64,000 nt of DNA from Micromonospora trifolii. GTDB taxonomy: Bacteria > Actinomycetota > Actinomycetes > Mycobacteriales > Micromonosporaceae. The position numbers and the translations under genes were made by a program. This document shows, piece after piece, positions 47,636 through 55,226 of this stretch. The notes beneath the pieces were generated by a model that made no database searches, was not told the DNA's origin, and worked only from the letters and a program-made list of their open reading frames with translations. Location: positions 1 to 64,000 of the forward strand of contig NZ_JAKKFD010000019.1 of assembly GCF_022229005.1 (NCBI RefSeq). The letters are read 5' to 3'. Positions within the stretch are counted from its first letter, which is position 1. Each line of letters opens with the position of its first letter.

Positions 47636-47651
47636 TCGTACGTGTGTTCGA
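47636..47651 (+). promoter_or_regulatory. LexA-like SOS box upstream of a small gene
   Basis: TCGTACGTGTGTTCGA fits TCGAAC-N4-GTTCGA at 11 of 12 fixed bases. It lies 12 bases upstream of ATG 47664. It is one base different from the box at 31983-31998. Confidence 0.7.
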
Positions 47652-47663
47652 TAGAGTCCCGCC

Positions 47664-47915
47664 ATGGAGCAGCGAAAGCACTGGTGGAACGGGAAGTGGG
47701 GGCGGCTGGCCCGGCGGGACGTCTTCCTGCGGGTGGACGCCGACCGGTGGCACGTCGAGCAGCGGGCCGGCGGCGCCGAGGGCATCTCCCGTTTCTACGA
47801 GTACGGCAGTGCGGACGAAGCCGAGGACACCGTCCGGGCGCTGCTCGACGGCCCGGACACCTGGCGGGAGCTGTCCCCCCGCCCGCCCGGCGGCTGGACC
47901 CTCCCGAACGGCTGA
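47664..47915 (+). CDS. Small basic protein under a putative SOS box
   Basis: About 83 residues, rich in Arg, Trp and Glu (MEQRKHWWNGKWGRLARRDV) with no membrane helix. I do not recognise the family. The box 12 bases upstream and the absence of a credible ribosome-binding site suggest a leaderless, LexA-repressed transcript. A role in DNA-damage response is inference only. Confidence 0.7.
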   Translation: MEQRKHWWNGKWGRLARRDVFLRVDADRWHVEQRAGGAEGISRFYEYGSADEAEDTVRALLDGPDTWRELSPRPPGGWTLPNG

Positions 47916-48154
47916 GTGGGCGGGTGCAGCAGACAGTGCGGGGGCCCTTCGTCCGCCACCGTGGCTCCGCCTCCCGGTGGCGGTACTGCTCTTTACGGTG
48001 ATGACTCTGAGGCATATTGACGCCACACGGTCATCACGCTCTCCGGCCCATCGCCTCGAGCCACTGCCGCTACCCCATCGGCGAGCGGGCCAAGCGACGC
48101 GCGCCAGCGAAGCGACGGCGTTTAGCGTCGCGCCGCCCTGGGAACCGCAGCGGG

Positions 48155-48526
48155 ATGGACCAGCAGGACGAGCAGCAGGCCACCATCTCGCGGATCACCA
48201 CCGGGATGCCGGTGATCGACTCAGCCGGCACCGAGGTCGGAACCGTGGACCTCGTCCAGCGGGGTGACCCGAACGCGGTGACCGTCCAGACACCGACAGC
48301 CGACCCGGGCAGCAGCCTGGACGAGCTGATCGAGGCGACTGCGGTCGAGGAACCGGACGTTCCGGCCGATCTGGCGGCGCGGCTGCTGCACAGCGGCTAC
48401 CTGAAGGTCTCGACCGATCTGACCCGCACCGGCGCGGTCTACGTACCGGCCGACCGGATCGGGTCGGTGGCCGACGGCCGGGTTCTGCTGGCCGTCGGGG
48501 TGGCCGACCTGCCGCCCGAGGAGTGA
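48155..48526 (+). CDS. PRC-barrel/DUF2171-like small protein
   Basis: About 123 residues. The first half, MPVIDSAGTEVGTVDLVQRG, is a beta-rich segment like PRC-barrel or DUF2171 proteins, which often bind RNA or membranes. The second half ends in VADGRVLLAVGVADLPPEE. ATG 48155 was chosen; the frame is open to 48017, but without family signal. The 240 bases upstream hold a small hairpin (GCGACG 48112-48117 with CGTCGC 48126-48131) and nothing else I can support. Its 3' end overlaps the convergent BenE frame by about 88 bases. Confidence 0.7.
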   Translation: MDQQDEQQATISRITTGMPVIDSAGTEVGTVDLVQRGDPNAVTVQTPTADPGSSLDELIEATAVEEPDVPADLAARLLHSGYLKVSTDLTRTGAVYVPADRIGSVADGRVLLAVGVADLPPEE

Positions 48527-49734
48527 CCCCACCGCCCTTCCCGCGCGGCGGGGATGGGCTGGTCCGGCCCGGGAGGGGCGGGTTGGCGGCGGTGGAAGAG
48601 CAGCAGCATCAGGCAGCCCGCGACCAGGCCCCAGAACGCGCCGCCCACACCGATCAGCGTCACCCCGGACGCGGTCACCACGAAGGTGACAACTGCGGCC
48701 TCGCGGGTCGCCGGGTCGGTCACCGCCGAGGCGAGCGCTGTGGCGAGGGCGCCCAGCAGCGCCAGCCCGGCGACCGCCTCGATGAGGATCGGCGGGGCGA
48801 CCGCCACCAGTGTGGTGGCCACACCGGCACCCAGGCCGAGCACTGCCAGCCCAGCGCCGGCGGTGACCGAGGCGATCCACCGGCGCTCCGGGTCGGGGTG
48901 CGCGTCGGGGCCGGCGGCCAGCGCGGCGGTGATCGCCGCGAGGTTCACCGCGTGCCCGCCGGCCGGGGCGGCCAGCAGACTGGCCAGACCGGTGGTCCGC
49001 AGCGCCGCGCCGAACGGCGGCCGGTAGCCGTAGCCGACCAGCACCGCCATGCCGGGTACGTTCTGCGCGGCCATGGTGACCAGGAACAGCGGCAGGGCCA
49101 ACCCGACCAGTGCGGACGCGTTCCAGGCCGGCGCGGTCAGCGTGACCGACGGGATCAGCGCGGCACCGGTCAGGCCGGCCGGCGGTGCGGTCAGTGCGAT
49201 CGCCGCCACCGCCACCACCAGCGCACCGGGCACCGCCCAGCGGCGGGCGAACCGGTGCAGCAGCAGCCAGCCGACGACCACCGGCCCGGCCACCACCGGC
49301 AGCTCGACCAGCGCCCGGACCGGGGCGGTGCACAGCGGCAGCAGCACCCCGGCGAGCATCGCGCCGGCCACCGGCTTGGGGATGGCGGCCACCGCACGGC
49401 CGAGCGGCGGGAACAACCCGGCCGCGACGATCAGCACGGCGGAGACGAGGAAGGCGCCCACCGCCACCGGCCATCCGCCCGGCGGCGGCCCGGTCGCCAC
49501 CAGCAGCGCCGCGCCCGGAGTGGACCAGGCCGCGCTCATCGGGATCCGGTACCGCCAGCCCAGCCAGACGGCGACGAACCCGCTCGCCACGCAGAGAGCG
49601 AGCAGGCCGGAGGCGGCCTGCGCGTCCGACGCACCCGCCGCTCGGAGCCCGGCCAGCACGACGGTGAACGAGCTGGCGAAGCCCACCAGTGCGGTCACCA
49701 CCCCCGCCAGCACCGGTTGCACGCGTCCGGCCAC
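48439..49734 (-). CDS. BenE-like benzoate/H+ symporter
   Basis: About 431 residues with eleven or twelve helices. BenE features: an N-terminal LAGVVTALVGFASSFTVVLA, SAAWSTPGAALLVATG with small residues, and MAAQNVPGMAVLVGYGYRP, the signature segment of the family. It imports aromatic acids with protons. The last 40 residues are a Ser/Thr/Arg-rich tail that overlaps the convergent gene and may be an artefact of a missing stop. GTG 49734 has GGGAGGA five bases upstream. Divergent from an XRE-cupin regulator across an operator-like palindrome. Confidence 0.88.
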   Translation of the reverse strand: MAGRVQPVLAGVVTALVGFASSFTVVLAGLRAAGASDAQAASGLLALCVASGFVAVWLGWRYRIPMSAAWSTPGAALLVATGPPPGGWPVAVGAFLVSAVLIVAAGLFPPLGRAVAAIPKPVAGAMLAGVLLPLCTAPVRALVELPVVAGPVVVGWLLLHRFARRWAVPGALVVAVAAIALTAPPAGLTGAALIPSVTLTAPAWNASALVGLALPLFLVTMAAQNVPGMAVLVGYGYRPPFGAALRTTGLASLLAAPAGGHAVNLAAITAALAAGPDAHPDPERRWIASVTAGAGLAVLGLGAGVATTLVAVAPPILIEAVAGLALLGALATALASAVTDPATREAAVVTFVVTASGVTLIGVGGAFWGLVAGCLMLLLFHRRQPAPPGPDQPIPAAREGRWGHSSGGRSATPTASRTRPSATDPIRSAGT

Positions 49735-49749
49735 CCCATCCTCCCGACT

Positions 49750-49765
49750 GTTCCGTTTACGGAAC
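49750..49765. promoter_or_regulatory. Operator-like palindrome between benE-like gene and its regulator
   Basis: GTTCCGT-TT-ACGGAAC, perfect 7-bp arms; a further CGGAA follows. It lies 15 bases upstream of the BenE start and 24 upstream of the XRE start, in the right place to control both. Confidence 0.75.
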
Positions 49766-49789
49766 GGAAGCGTGTAGCACGATAGCCGG

Positions 49790-50350
49790 GTGCCGCACCC
49801 ACCACCAGCCCCGCGTCCGGGCCTCGACGTGGATCCCGCCGTCGTCGGGCGCCGGGTCCGCGCCCTGCGCGAGGAGCAGGGGATCTCGCTGTCCACACTC
49901 GCCCGACTCGCCGGTGTCGGAAAGGCCACCCTCTCCGGCCTGGAGCACGGCACCCGCAACCCGACCCTGGAGACACTCTGGGCGGTCACCGCGCAGCTCG
50001 GCGTACCGTTCACCGCCCTGCTGGCCGAGCCGTCCGCCGAGCCCGTCGTGCACGGGACCGCGGTCACCGCGACCCTGCTGGAGGTCTTCACCGACACCGA
50101 CGCGACCTACGAGCTGTACCGGATGCGGGTCGCACCCGGCGTCGCGCAGCTCTCCCCCGCCCACGCGCCGGGAGTCACCGAGCACGTCACAGTCTTCGCC
50201 GGGGTGCTGCGCGCCGGACCGGCCGACGCGCCACTGACCGCCCCGGCCGGCGGTCACCTCCGCTGGGTGTCGGACGTGCCACACAGCTACGCGGCGGTGG
50301 GTGACGAGGAGGTCGCCGCCAGCCTGCTCCTGCGCTATCCGCGCCGCTGA
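49790..50350 (+). CDS. XRE-cupin transcriptional regulator
   Basis: About 186 residues. HTH at residues 18-73 (VRALREEQGISLSTLARLAG, then VGKATLSGLEHGTRNPTLET) and a C-terminal cupin barrel (about 110-180; HVTVFAGVLRAGPADAPLT). Such proteins often sense small molecules. Divergent from a BenE-like gene across a palindrome, it probably represses that transporter, responding to an aromatic acid; this is inference. Start GTG 49790. Confidence 0.9.
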   Translation: MPHPPPAPRPGLDVDPAVVGRRVRALREEQGISLSTLARLAGVGKATLSGLEHGTRNPTLETLWAVTAQLGVPFTALLAEPSAEPVVHGTAVTATLLEVFTDTDATYELYRMRVAPGVAQLSPAHAPGVTEHVTVFAGVLRAGPADAPLTAPAGGHLRWVSDVPHSYAAVGDEEVAASLLLRYPRR

Positions 50351-50435
50351 GACCCCGCCGATCGGTCACGGACCGTCGGCCCCGTCGACGAAAATTGCAA
50401 TCATTTCTCGACCTAGGTAGGAGGCGTAGAGACGA

Positions 50436-51185
50436 ATGCGGGTTGTTCTTGGCAAGCTTGACCCCATGACGCTGATCCTCCGCTCGGTCATCCTCAACGA
50501 CATCGGCTTGGTGCGCACCAACAACGAGGACTCCGCCCTCGCCGGTGACCGCCTGATCGCCGTCGCCGACGGCATGGGTGGGCTGCCTGCGGGCGAGGTG
50601 GCGAGCGAAATCGTGATCCGGATCCTGGACGAACTGGCTCCCCCCACCGACCCCGACGGCGCCGCCGACGCCCTGCGTGCCGTGGTCAGCACCGCCAACC
50701 AGCGCATCCACGCCGCGATCACCGTCGACCCGAGCCGGGACGGCATGGGTACGACGCTCACCGCAGCGCTGCTGGCCGGGGAGACGCTGGTGCTGGCCCA
50801 GGTGGGCGACTCCCGCTGCTACCTGCTGCGCGAGGGGGAGCTGACCCAGCTCACCCGGGACGACACGTTCGTGCAGGCGCTTGTCGATCAGGGCACCCTC
50901 TCTCCCGAACAGGCCCGCCACCACCCGCAGCGGTCCCTGGTGACCCGGGCCGTGCAGGGCGCCGACACCCCACCCGCGGTCGGGGTGCTCACAGTGACCC
51001 CCGGTGACCGGCTGCTGCTGTGCAGCGACGGGCTCTCCGACTACGTCGAGGACGAGGCCATCGCCACGGCCCTGGGCATGTACGCGGACCGTCAGCAGTG
51101 CGGTGAGCAGTTGGTGAAGCTGGCCCACCACGCCGGCGCGCCGGACAACGTCACAGTCGTGGTCTCCGACGTCGTCGCCCGCTGA
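50436..51185 (+). CDS. PP2C-family serine/threonine protein phosphatase
   Basis: About 249 residues, PPM/Stp family. Motifs: VRTNNEDSAL, VADGMGGLPAGEVAS, MGTTLTAALL, AQVGDSRCYLLREGEL, LLCSDGLSDYVED and DNVTVVVSDV, including the metal-binding Asp residues. It would reverse Ser/Thr kinase phosphorylation (PknB-type). No membrane helix. ATG 50436 follows AGGAGG by eleven bases; ATG 50466 is possible. No linked kinase in the window. Confidence 0.94.
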   Translation: MRVVLGKLDPMTLILRSVILNDIGLVRTNNEDSALAGDRLIAVADGMGGLPAGEVASEIVIRILDELAPPTDPDGAADALRAVVSTANQRIHAAITVDPSRDGMGTTLTAALLAGETLVLAQVGDSRCYLLREGELTQLTRDDTFVQALVDQGTLSPEQARHHPQRSLVTRAVQGADTPPAVGVLTVTPGDRLLLCSDGLSDYVEDEAIATALGMYADRQQCGEQLVKLAHHAGAPDNVTVVVSDVVAR

Positions 51186-51243
51186 CCCGTACGGCTCACT
51201 CGGCGGCTCACCCGGACCGACTGGTTCGGGTGCCGCTGCCCCA

Positions 51244-51264
51244 CTAGGTGGTTGTGCCATCTAG
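51244..51264. promoter_or_regulatory. PadR operator candidate
   Basis: CTAGGTGG (51244-51251) and CCATCTAG (51257-51264) are inverses at 7 of 8 positions with a 5-base centre. It ends 23 bases upstream of the GTG start of the PadR gene. Confidence 0.6.
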
Positions 51265-51287
51265 CTTGCGCCGCTACTGTCCGACGC

Positions 51288-51626
51288 GTGGATTCCGACC
51301 GGCGCGGGCAGTGGCTGCGGGGGGTGCTCGACATCTGCGTCCTGGCCCTGCTGTCCAACGGCGAGTCCTACGGCTACCAGCTCGCCCAGGCGCTCGACGC
51401 GGCAGGCGTCGGGCCGATCCAGGGCGGCACGCTCTATCCCGTGCTGCTGCGCCTACAGAAGACCGGCCTGGTGACCGCGCAGTGGCGGGAGGGCAGCGCT
51501 GGGCCGGCCCGCAAGTACTACCGGCTCACCGACGACGGGCACGCGGCGCTCCGCACCGGCGGCAGCGCCTGGCTCACCTTCGTCCGGCCGGTGAACGACA
51601 TCGTCACGAAGGGGGTCACCCGGTGA
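51288..51626 (+). CDS. PadR-family regulator
   Basis: About 112 residues. Short PadR type with the winged helix (RGVLDICVLALLSNGESYGY, then GGTLYPVLLRLQKTGLVTAQ) and little C-terminal domain. GTG 51288 was chosen, shortly after a CTAG palindrome. First gene of a three-gene unit with 4-base GTGA overlaps to the ABC ATPase and permease. It presumably represses this exporter. Confidence 0.93.
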   Translation: MDSDRRGQWLRGVLDICVLALLSNGESYGYQLAQALDAAGVGPIQGGTLYPVLLRLQKTGLVTAQWREGSAGPARKYYRLTDDGHAALRTGGSAWLTFVRPVNDIVTKGVTR

Positions 51627-52468
51627 ACGCCGACGATTGGCTGCGGACGCTCACAGCCGAGCTGCACCAGCGCCGGGTCGCGGCGGACGCCGCACGGCAC
51701 GTGGTCGCCGAGGCCGCCACCCACCTGCGCGAGGGCGGCGGCGACCCCTGGATTGTCTTCGGCCCACCCCAGCAGTACGCGGGTGCTGTCGTGGAGAGCA
51801 TCGGCACCGCGCCCGGACCGCGCCCCGGGCCGGTCCGGCTGCACGCGGCGGGCATCACCAAGAGGTACGGGCGGCGAACAGTGCTGCGCGACGCCACGCT
51901 GACCGTCCGGGCCGGACAGATCGCCGCCGTCGTCGGCGCGAACGGCTGCGGCAAGAGCACCTTCCTCCGGATCTGCGCCGGGCTCATGTCACCGGACGCC
52001 GGCGAGGTGACGGTCTCCGGGCGGCTCGGCTACTGCCCGCAGTCCGGCGGCACCGCCGACTTCCTGCTCGCCGACGAGCACTTCGTGCTGGTCGGGGCCG
52101 GTCAGGGCGTGGCCCGGGGCCCGGCCCGCCGCGCCGGTCGGGCGGCGGCCCGGCAGCTCGGTTGGGAAGCGGGCGGCGACGTGCAGGCCCGCCAACTGTC
52201 CGGCGGCACCCGACAGAAGCTCAACCTGACCATGTCCACGCTCAGCGCCCCCGACGTGCTGCTGCTCGACGAGCCGTACCAGGGCTTCGACCAGGGCACC
52301 TACGTCAACTTCTGGGACCAGCTCAGCAGGATGCGCGACGCCGGCACGGCCATAGTCGTGGTGACCCACCTGCTCAACCAACTCGACCGGGTGGACATCG
52401 TGCTCGACCTGACCCCGGCACACGAGACCGGGCGGCACGCGCCCGGCGTCCAGGGAGGCCGCCCGTGA
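51623..52468 (+). CDS. HAAS-like domain fused to an ABC ATPase
   Basis: About 281 residues. Residues 1-60 are helical (DDWLRTLTAELHQRRVAADA then ARHVVAEAATHLREGGGDPW) and look like the HAAS-type domain that normally follows PadR in a separate small protein. The ATPase follows: Walker A VGANGCGKST, signature ARQLSGGTRQKLNLTMS, Walker B VLLLDEPYQGFD and VVVTHLLNQ. Fusion of these parts is unusual. Couples by GTGA overlaps to the PadR gene and the permease. Confidence 0.9.
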   Translation: MNADDWLRTLTAELHQRRVAADAARHVVAEAATHLREGGGDPWIVFGPPQQYAGAVVESIGTAPGPRPGPVRLHAAGITKRYGRRTVLRDATLTVRAGQIAAVVGANGCGKSTFLRICAGLMSPDAGEVTVSGRLGYCPQSGGTADFLLADEHFVLVGAGQGVARGPARRAGRAAARQLGWEAGGDVQARQLSGGTRQKLNLTMSTLSAPDVLLLDEPYQGFDQGTYVNFWDQLSRMRDAGTAIVVVTHLLNQLDRVDIVLDLTPAHETGRHAPGVQGGRP

Positions 52469-53157
52469 ACCGGCTCGTCACCGTCGCCGAGATGACCCTG
52501 CGGGAACTGCTGCGGCGTCGGGGCGTACTCCTGCTGTTGTTGTTGATGCCGTTGACCTTCTACCTGATCCGGCGGGACGCCTACCTCGGGCAGTCAGTCC
52601 GTTCGCTGCTGCTCGGCGTGGGCTGGGCGGTGAGCACCGCCGCGCTGTTCGCCACGACCGCGGCCCGCGAGTTGGAGCCGAGGCTGCGGCTGGCCGGCTA
52701 CCGCCCACACCACCTCTATCTCGGTCGGATGCTCGGCCTGTGGACGGTGGGGCTGGTCATCTCCGTACCCTTCTTCCTGCTCCCGATGATCGACGGCGCG
52801 GACCTGCGGTACGGCGGCCTGGCGGCGGCGCTGCTCTGTTCCGTCGCGGTGGCGGCGCCGTTCGGGATGCTGATCGGTGCGCTGCTGCCCCGCGAGTTGG
52901 AGGGCACACTGCTGCTTCTCACAGTGGTGACGGTGCAGATGCTGATCGACCCGGCCGGTTCCGGGGCGAGGTTGACGCCGTTCTGGTCGAGCCGGGAGAT
53001 CGCCACCTGGACTGTCGACAACACCGACCAGGGCTACCTCTCCCGTGGTCTGCTGCACGGGCTCGTCGTCACCGCACTGCTCGCCCTGGGCGTGGCCGCG
53101 GTGGCCAGCGTCCGCCTGCGCCGCCGTCGTCACCTGCGGCACCTACCGGTCGGCTGA
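52465..53157 (+). CDS. ABC transporter permease (ABC-2 type)
   Basis: About 230 residues with six predicted helices; it begins NRLVTVAEMTLRELLRRRGV, the typical cytoplasmic start of ABC-2 permeases. It completes the PadR-regulated exporter with the upstream ATPase. Substrate unknown; the small size suggests a homodimer. GTG 52465 overlaps the ATPase stop (GTGA). Confidence 0.9.
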   Translation: MNRLVTVAEMTLRELLRRRGVLLLLLLMPLTFYLIRRDAYLGQSVRSLLLGVGWAVSTAALFATTAARELEPRLRLAGYRPHHLYLGRMLGLWTVGLVISVPFFLLPMIDGADLRYGGLAAALLCSVAVAAPFGMLIGALLPRELEGTLLLLTVVTVQMLIDPAGSGARLTPFWSSREIATWTVDNTDQGYLSRGLLHGLVVTALLALGVAAVASVRLRRRRHLRHLPVG

Positions 53158-53225
53158 CCGCCGCACCGGAAGCGGATCGGGCCAATCCGGTTGCTGCGAC
53201 CCGCGCGGCGGGTTGAGATAGGCGA

Positions 53226-54416
53226 ATGATGATCCGCCGGGTGACCGACGACGACCGTCTCACCACCAGTTTCCCGCTGGCCGCGTACGCCTTCGAGTCC
53301 TCGCCGCTCAGTGCTGCCCGCACCGCCGAGTTCCGCGACTACCTGCCCTACAACCAGGGCAACCGGACGCTGATCGCCGAGGAGGACGGCACCACGTTGG
53401 CCGCCGTCTCGGCCATCCCGATGCGACAGAACCTGCGCGGGGTGGTGCTGCCGATGGCAGGTGTCGCCGGGGTGGCGACCCATCCGCTGGCCCGCCGGCA
53501 GGGGCACGTCCGGACGCTGCTGCACCAACTCCTCGACGAGATGCGCGACGAGGGCCATCCACTCAGCGCGCTCTATCCGTTCCGGCCCAGCTTCTACGCC
53601 CGGTTCGGCTACGCCGGCCTGCCCAAGCCGCGCCGGGTCACCTTCGCTCCGGCCAACCTGGCCGCGCTGCTCCGGGTGGACCTGCCCGGCGAGGTCGGCT
53701 GGGAACGCGTCGCCGCCGGCTACCCGGCGTGGCGGGCGTTCACCGAACGCAACCTTCAGGAACGACACGGCTTCGCGATCTTCCCGGACCACCGGGCGGT
53801 CGGGATGCGCGACCGTGACGAGTACTGGCTGCTCACCGCCCGGGTCGGCGGGGAGGTCACCGGCGCGGTGACGTACCGGATCGACGAACACGGCGGCACG
53901 CTGCACGGCAACGAACTGCTGGCCACCGACCCGCTCGCACGGGCGCTGCTGTTGCAGTTCTTCGCCCGGCACGTCGACCAGATCGAGCGGATCACCGTCC
54001 AGGTTCCACCCGACGAGTTGCCCGAGCTGTGGCTGACCGACCTGGACGTGCACGTCGAGGCCCGCACGGCCGTGCCGGGTTCGTCCGCGCCGATGGCCCG
54101 GCTGCTGTCGCTGGACGCGTTGAGCGGGCTGCCCGCCGGCCCGGGACGGGTGCGGATCGAGCTGACCGGGGACCGCTGGCTGGCCGGAACCCACCTGCTC
54201 GACGGCACGACCGGCGTGCTGGAACTTGTCGACGACACCACCGGCCGCGCGCCGACCGCCACGCTCACCGCCGCCGGGCTCTCCGCTCTCGCGTACGGGG
54301 TTCTGGACCCGGCCGAGCTGCCGCTACGCGGTCTGGGCGAGGTGTCGGTGGACGCCGCCACGGAACTGCGCGGCCTCTTCCCCCGCCGGGTGCCGTACCT
54401 CTTCGCCGACTTCTGA
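53226..54416 (+). CDS. Eis-like GNAT N-acetyltransferase
   Basis: About 396 residues, three-domain Eis layout: N-terminal GNAT domain with the acetyl-CoA loop VAGVATHPLARRQGHVRTLL, a second diverged GNAT domain (about 150-280), and a C-terminal SCP2-like domain ending LFPRRVPYLFADF; the free C-terminal carboxylate acts in catalysis in Eis. Family members acetylate amines such as aminoglycosides, polyamines or protein lysines. No signal peptide. ATG 53226; a second ATG follows immediately. Confidence 0.93.
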   Translation: MMIRRVTDDDRLTTSFPLAAYAFESSPLSAARTAEFRDYLPYNQGNRTLIAEEDGTTLAAVSAIPMRQNLRGVVLPMAGVAGVATHPLARRQGHVRTLLHQLLDEMRDEGHPLSALYPFRPSFYARFGYAGLPKPRRVTFAPANLAALLRVDLPGEVGWERVAAGYPAWRAFTERNLQERHGFAIFPDHRAVGMRDRDEYWLLTARVGGEVTGAVTYRIDEHGGTLHGNELLATDPLARALLLQFFARHVDQIERITVQVPPDELPELWLTDLDVHVEARTAVPGSSAPMARLLSLDALSGLPAGPGRVRIELTGDRWLAGTHLLDGTTGVLELVDDTTGRAPTATLTAAGLSALAYGVLDPAELPLRGLGEVSVDAATELRGLFPRRVPYLFADF

Positions 54417-54470
54417 GCCCTCCTCACAATCGGGTTTGTCGCCTCGGCGGCAGTGGGTACGGTCCCGCGA

Positions 54471-55217
54471 ATGCCGGAATGGTTACAGGCGGGTGGATGG
54501 GGGCTGCTGGCGGGATCGGCTCTGCTGGTCGGGGCGGCGGTCGGCTGGTTCGCCCGGGTACCGCAGCGCGTCATCGCGTCGATCATGGCGTTCGGCGCGG
54601 GGGTTCTGCTCTCCGCCGTGTCGTTCGAGTTGATCGCCGAGGCGCACGCGCAGGGCGGGCTGCTGCCCACCGTTCTCGGTGCCGCCGTCGGTGCGCTGGT
54701 CTACACCCTCGCCAACCTGGTTCTCGCCCGGCACGGCGCCCGGCACCGGAAGCGGTCCGGCGATCAGCAGCCCTCCGAGGGCGAACAGCCCGGCTCCGGG
54801 TCGGCGCTCGCCGTCGGCGCGCTGCTCGACGGCATACCCGAATCGGTAGTGATCGGCGCCAGCCTGCTCAGCGGCGGCGCGGTCAGCCTGGTCACGGTGG
54901 CGGCGGTGTTCCTCAGCAACGTGCCGGAGGGGCTGTCCAGCGCGGCCGGTATGCGCCAGGCCGGCCGCACCCGACGGTACGTGTTCCTGCTCTGGGCCGG
55001 GATCGCGCTGATCAGTGGCGTCGCCGCGCTGGTCGGCAACACGCTGCTGGGTGGCGCGCCGCCGGAGGTGCTGGCCGCCATCACCGCGTTGGCCGCCGGG
55101 GCGATCCTCGCCATGATCACCGACACCATGGTCCCGGAGGCGTTCGAGAACGCACACCTACTGGTCGGTCTGATCACGGTGGCCGGCTTCCTGACCGCGT
55201 TCGCCCTCTCCCACTAG
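54471..55217 (+). CDS. ZIP-family metal transporter
   Basis: About 248 residues, eight helices. Conserved metal-site segments are GALLDGIPESVVIGASLL (helix 4) and VFLSNVPEGLSSAAGMRQAG (helix 5), with Glu, Asn and Pro in the family positions, though the usual first-site His is replaced by Asp in LLDGIPES, which could change metal choice. A cytoplasmic His/Arg/Gln-rich loop follows helix 3. Probably imports a divalent metal. ATG 54471; GTG 54453 is an alternative. Confidence 0.9.
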   Translation: MPEWLQAGGWGLLAGSALLVGAAVGWFARVPQRVIASIMAFGAGVLLSAVSFELIAEAHAQGGLLPTVLGAAVGALVYTLANLVLARHGARHRKRSGDQQPSEGEQPGSGSALAVGALLDGIPESVVIGASLLSGGAVSLVTVAAVFLSNVPEGLSSAAGMRQAGRTRRYVFLLWAGIALISGVAALVGNTLLGGAPPEVLAAITALAAGAILAMITDTMVPEAFENAHLLVGLITVAGFLTAFALSH

Positions 55218-55226
55218 CATCACGGG

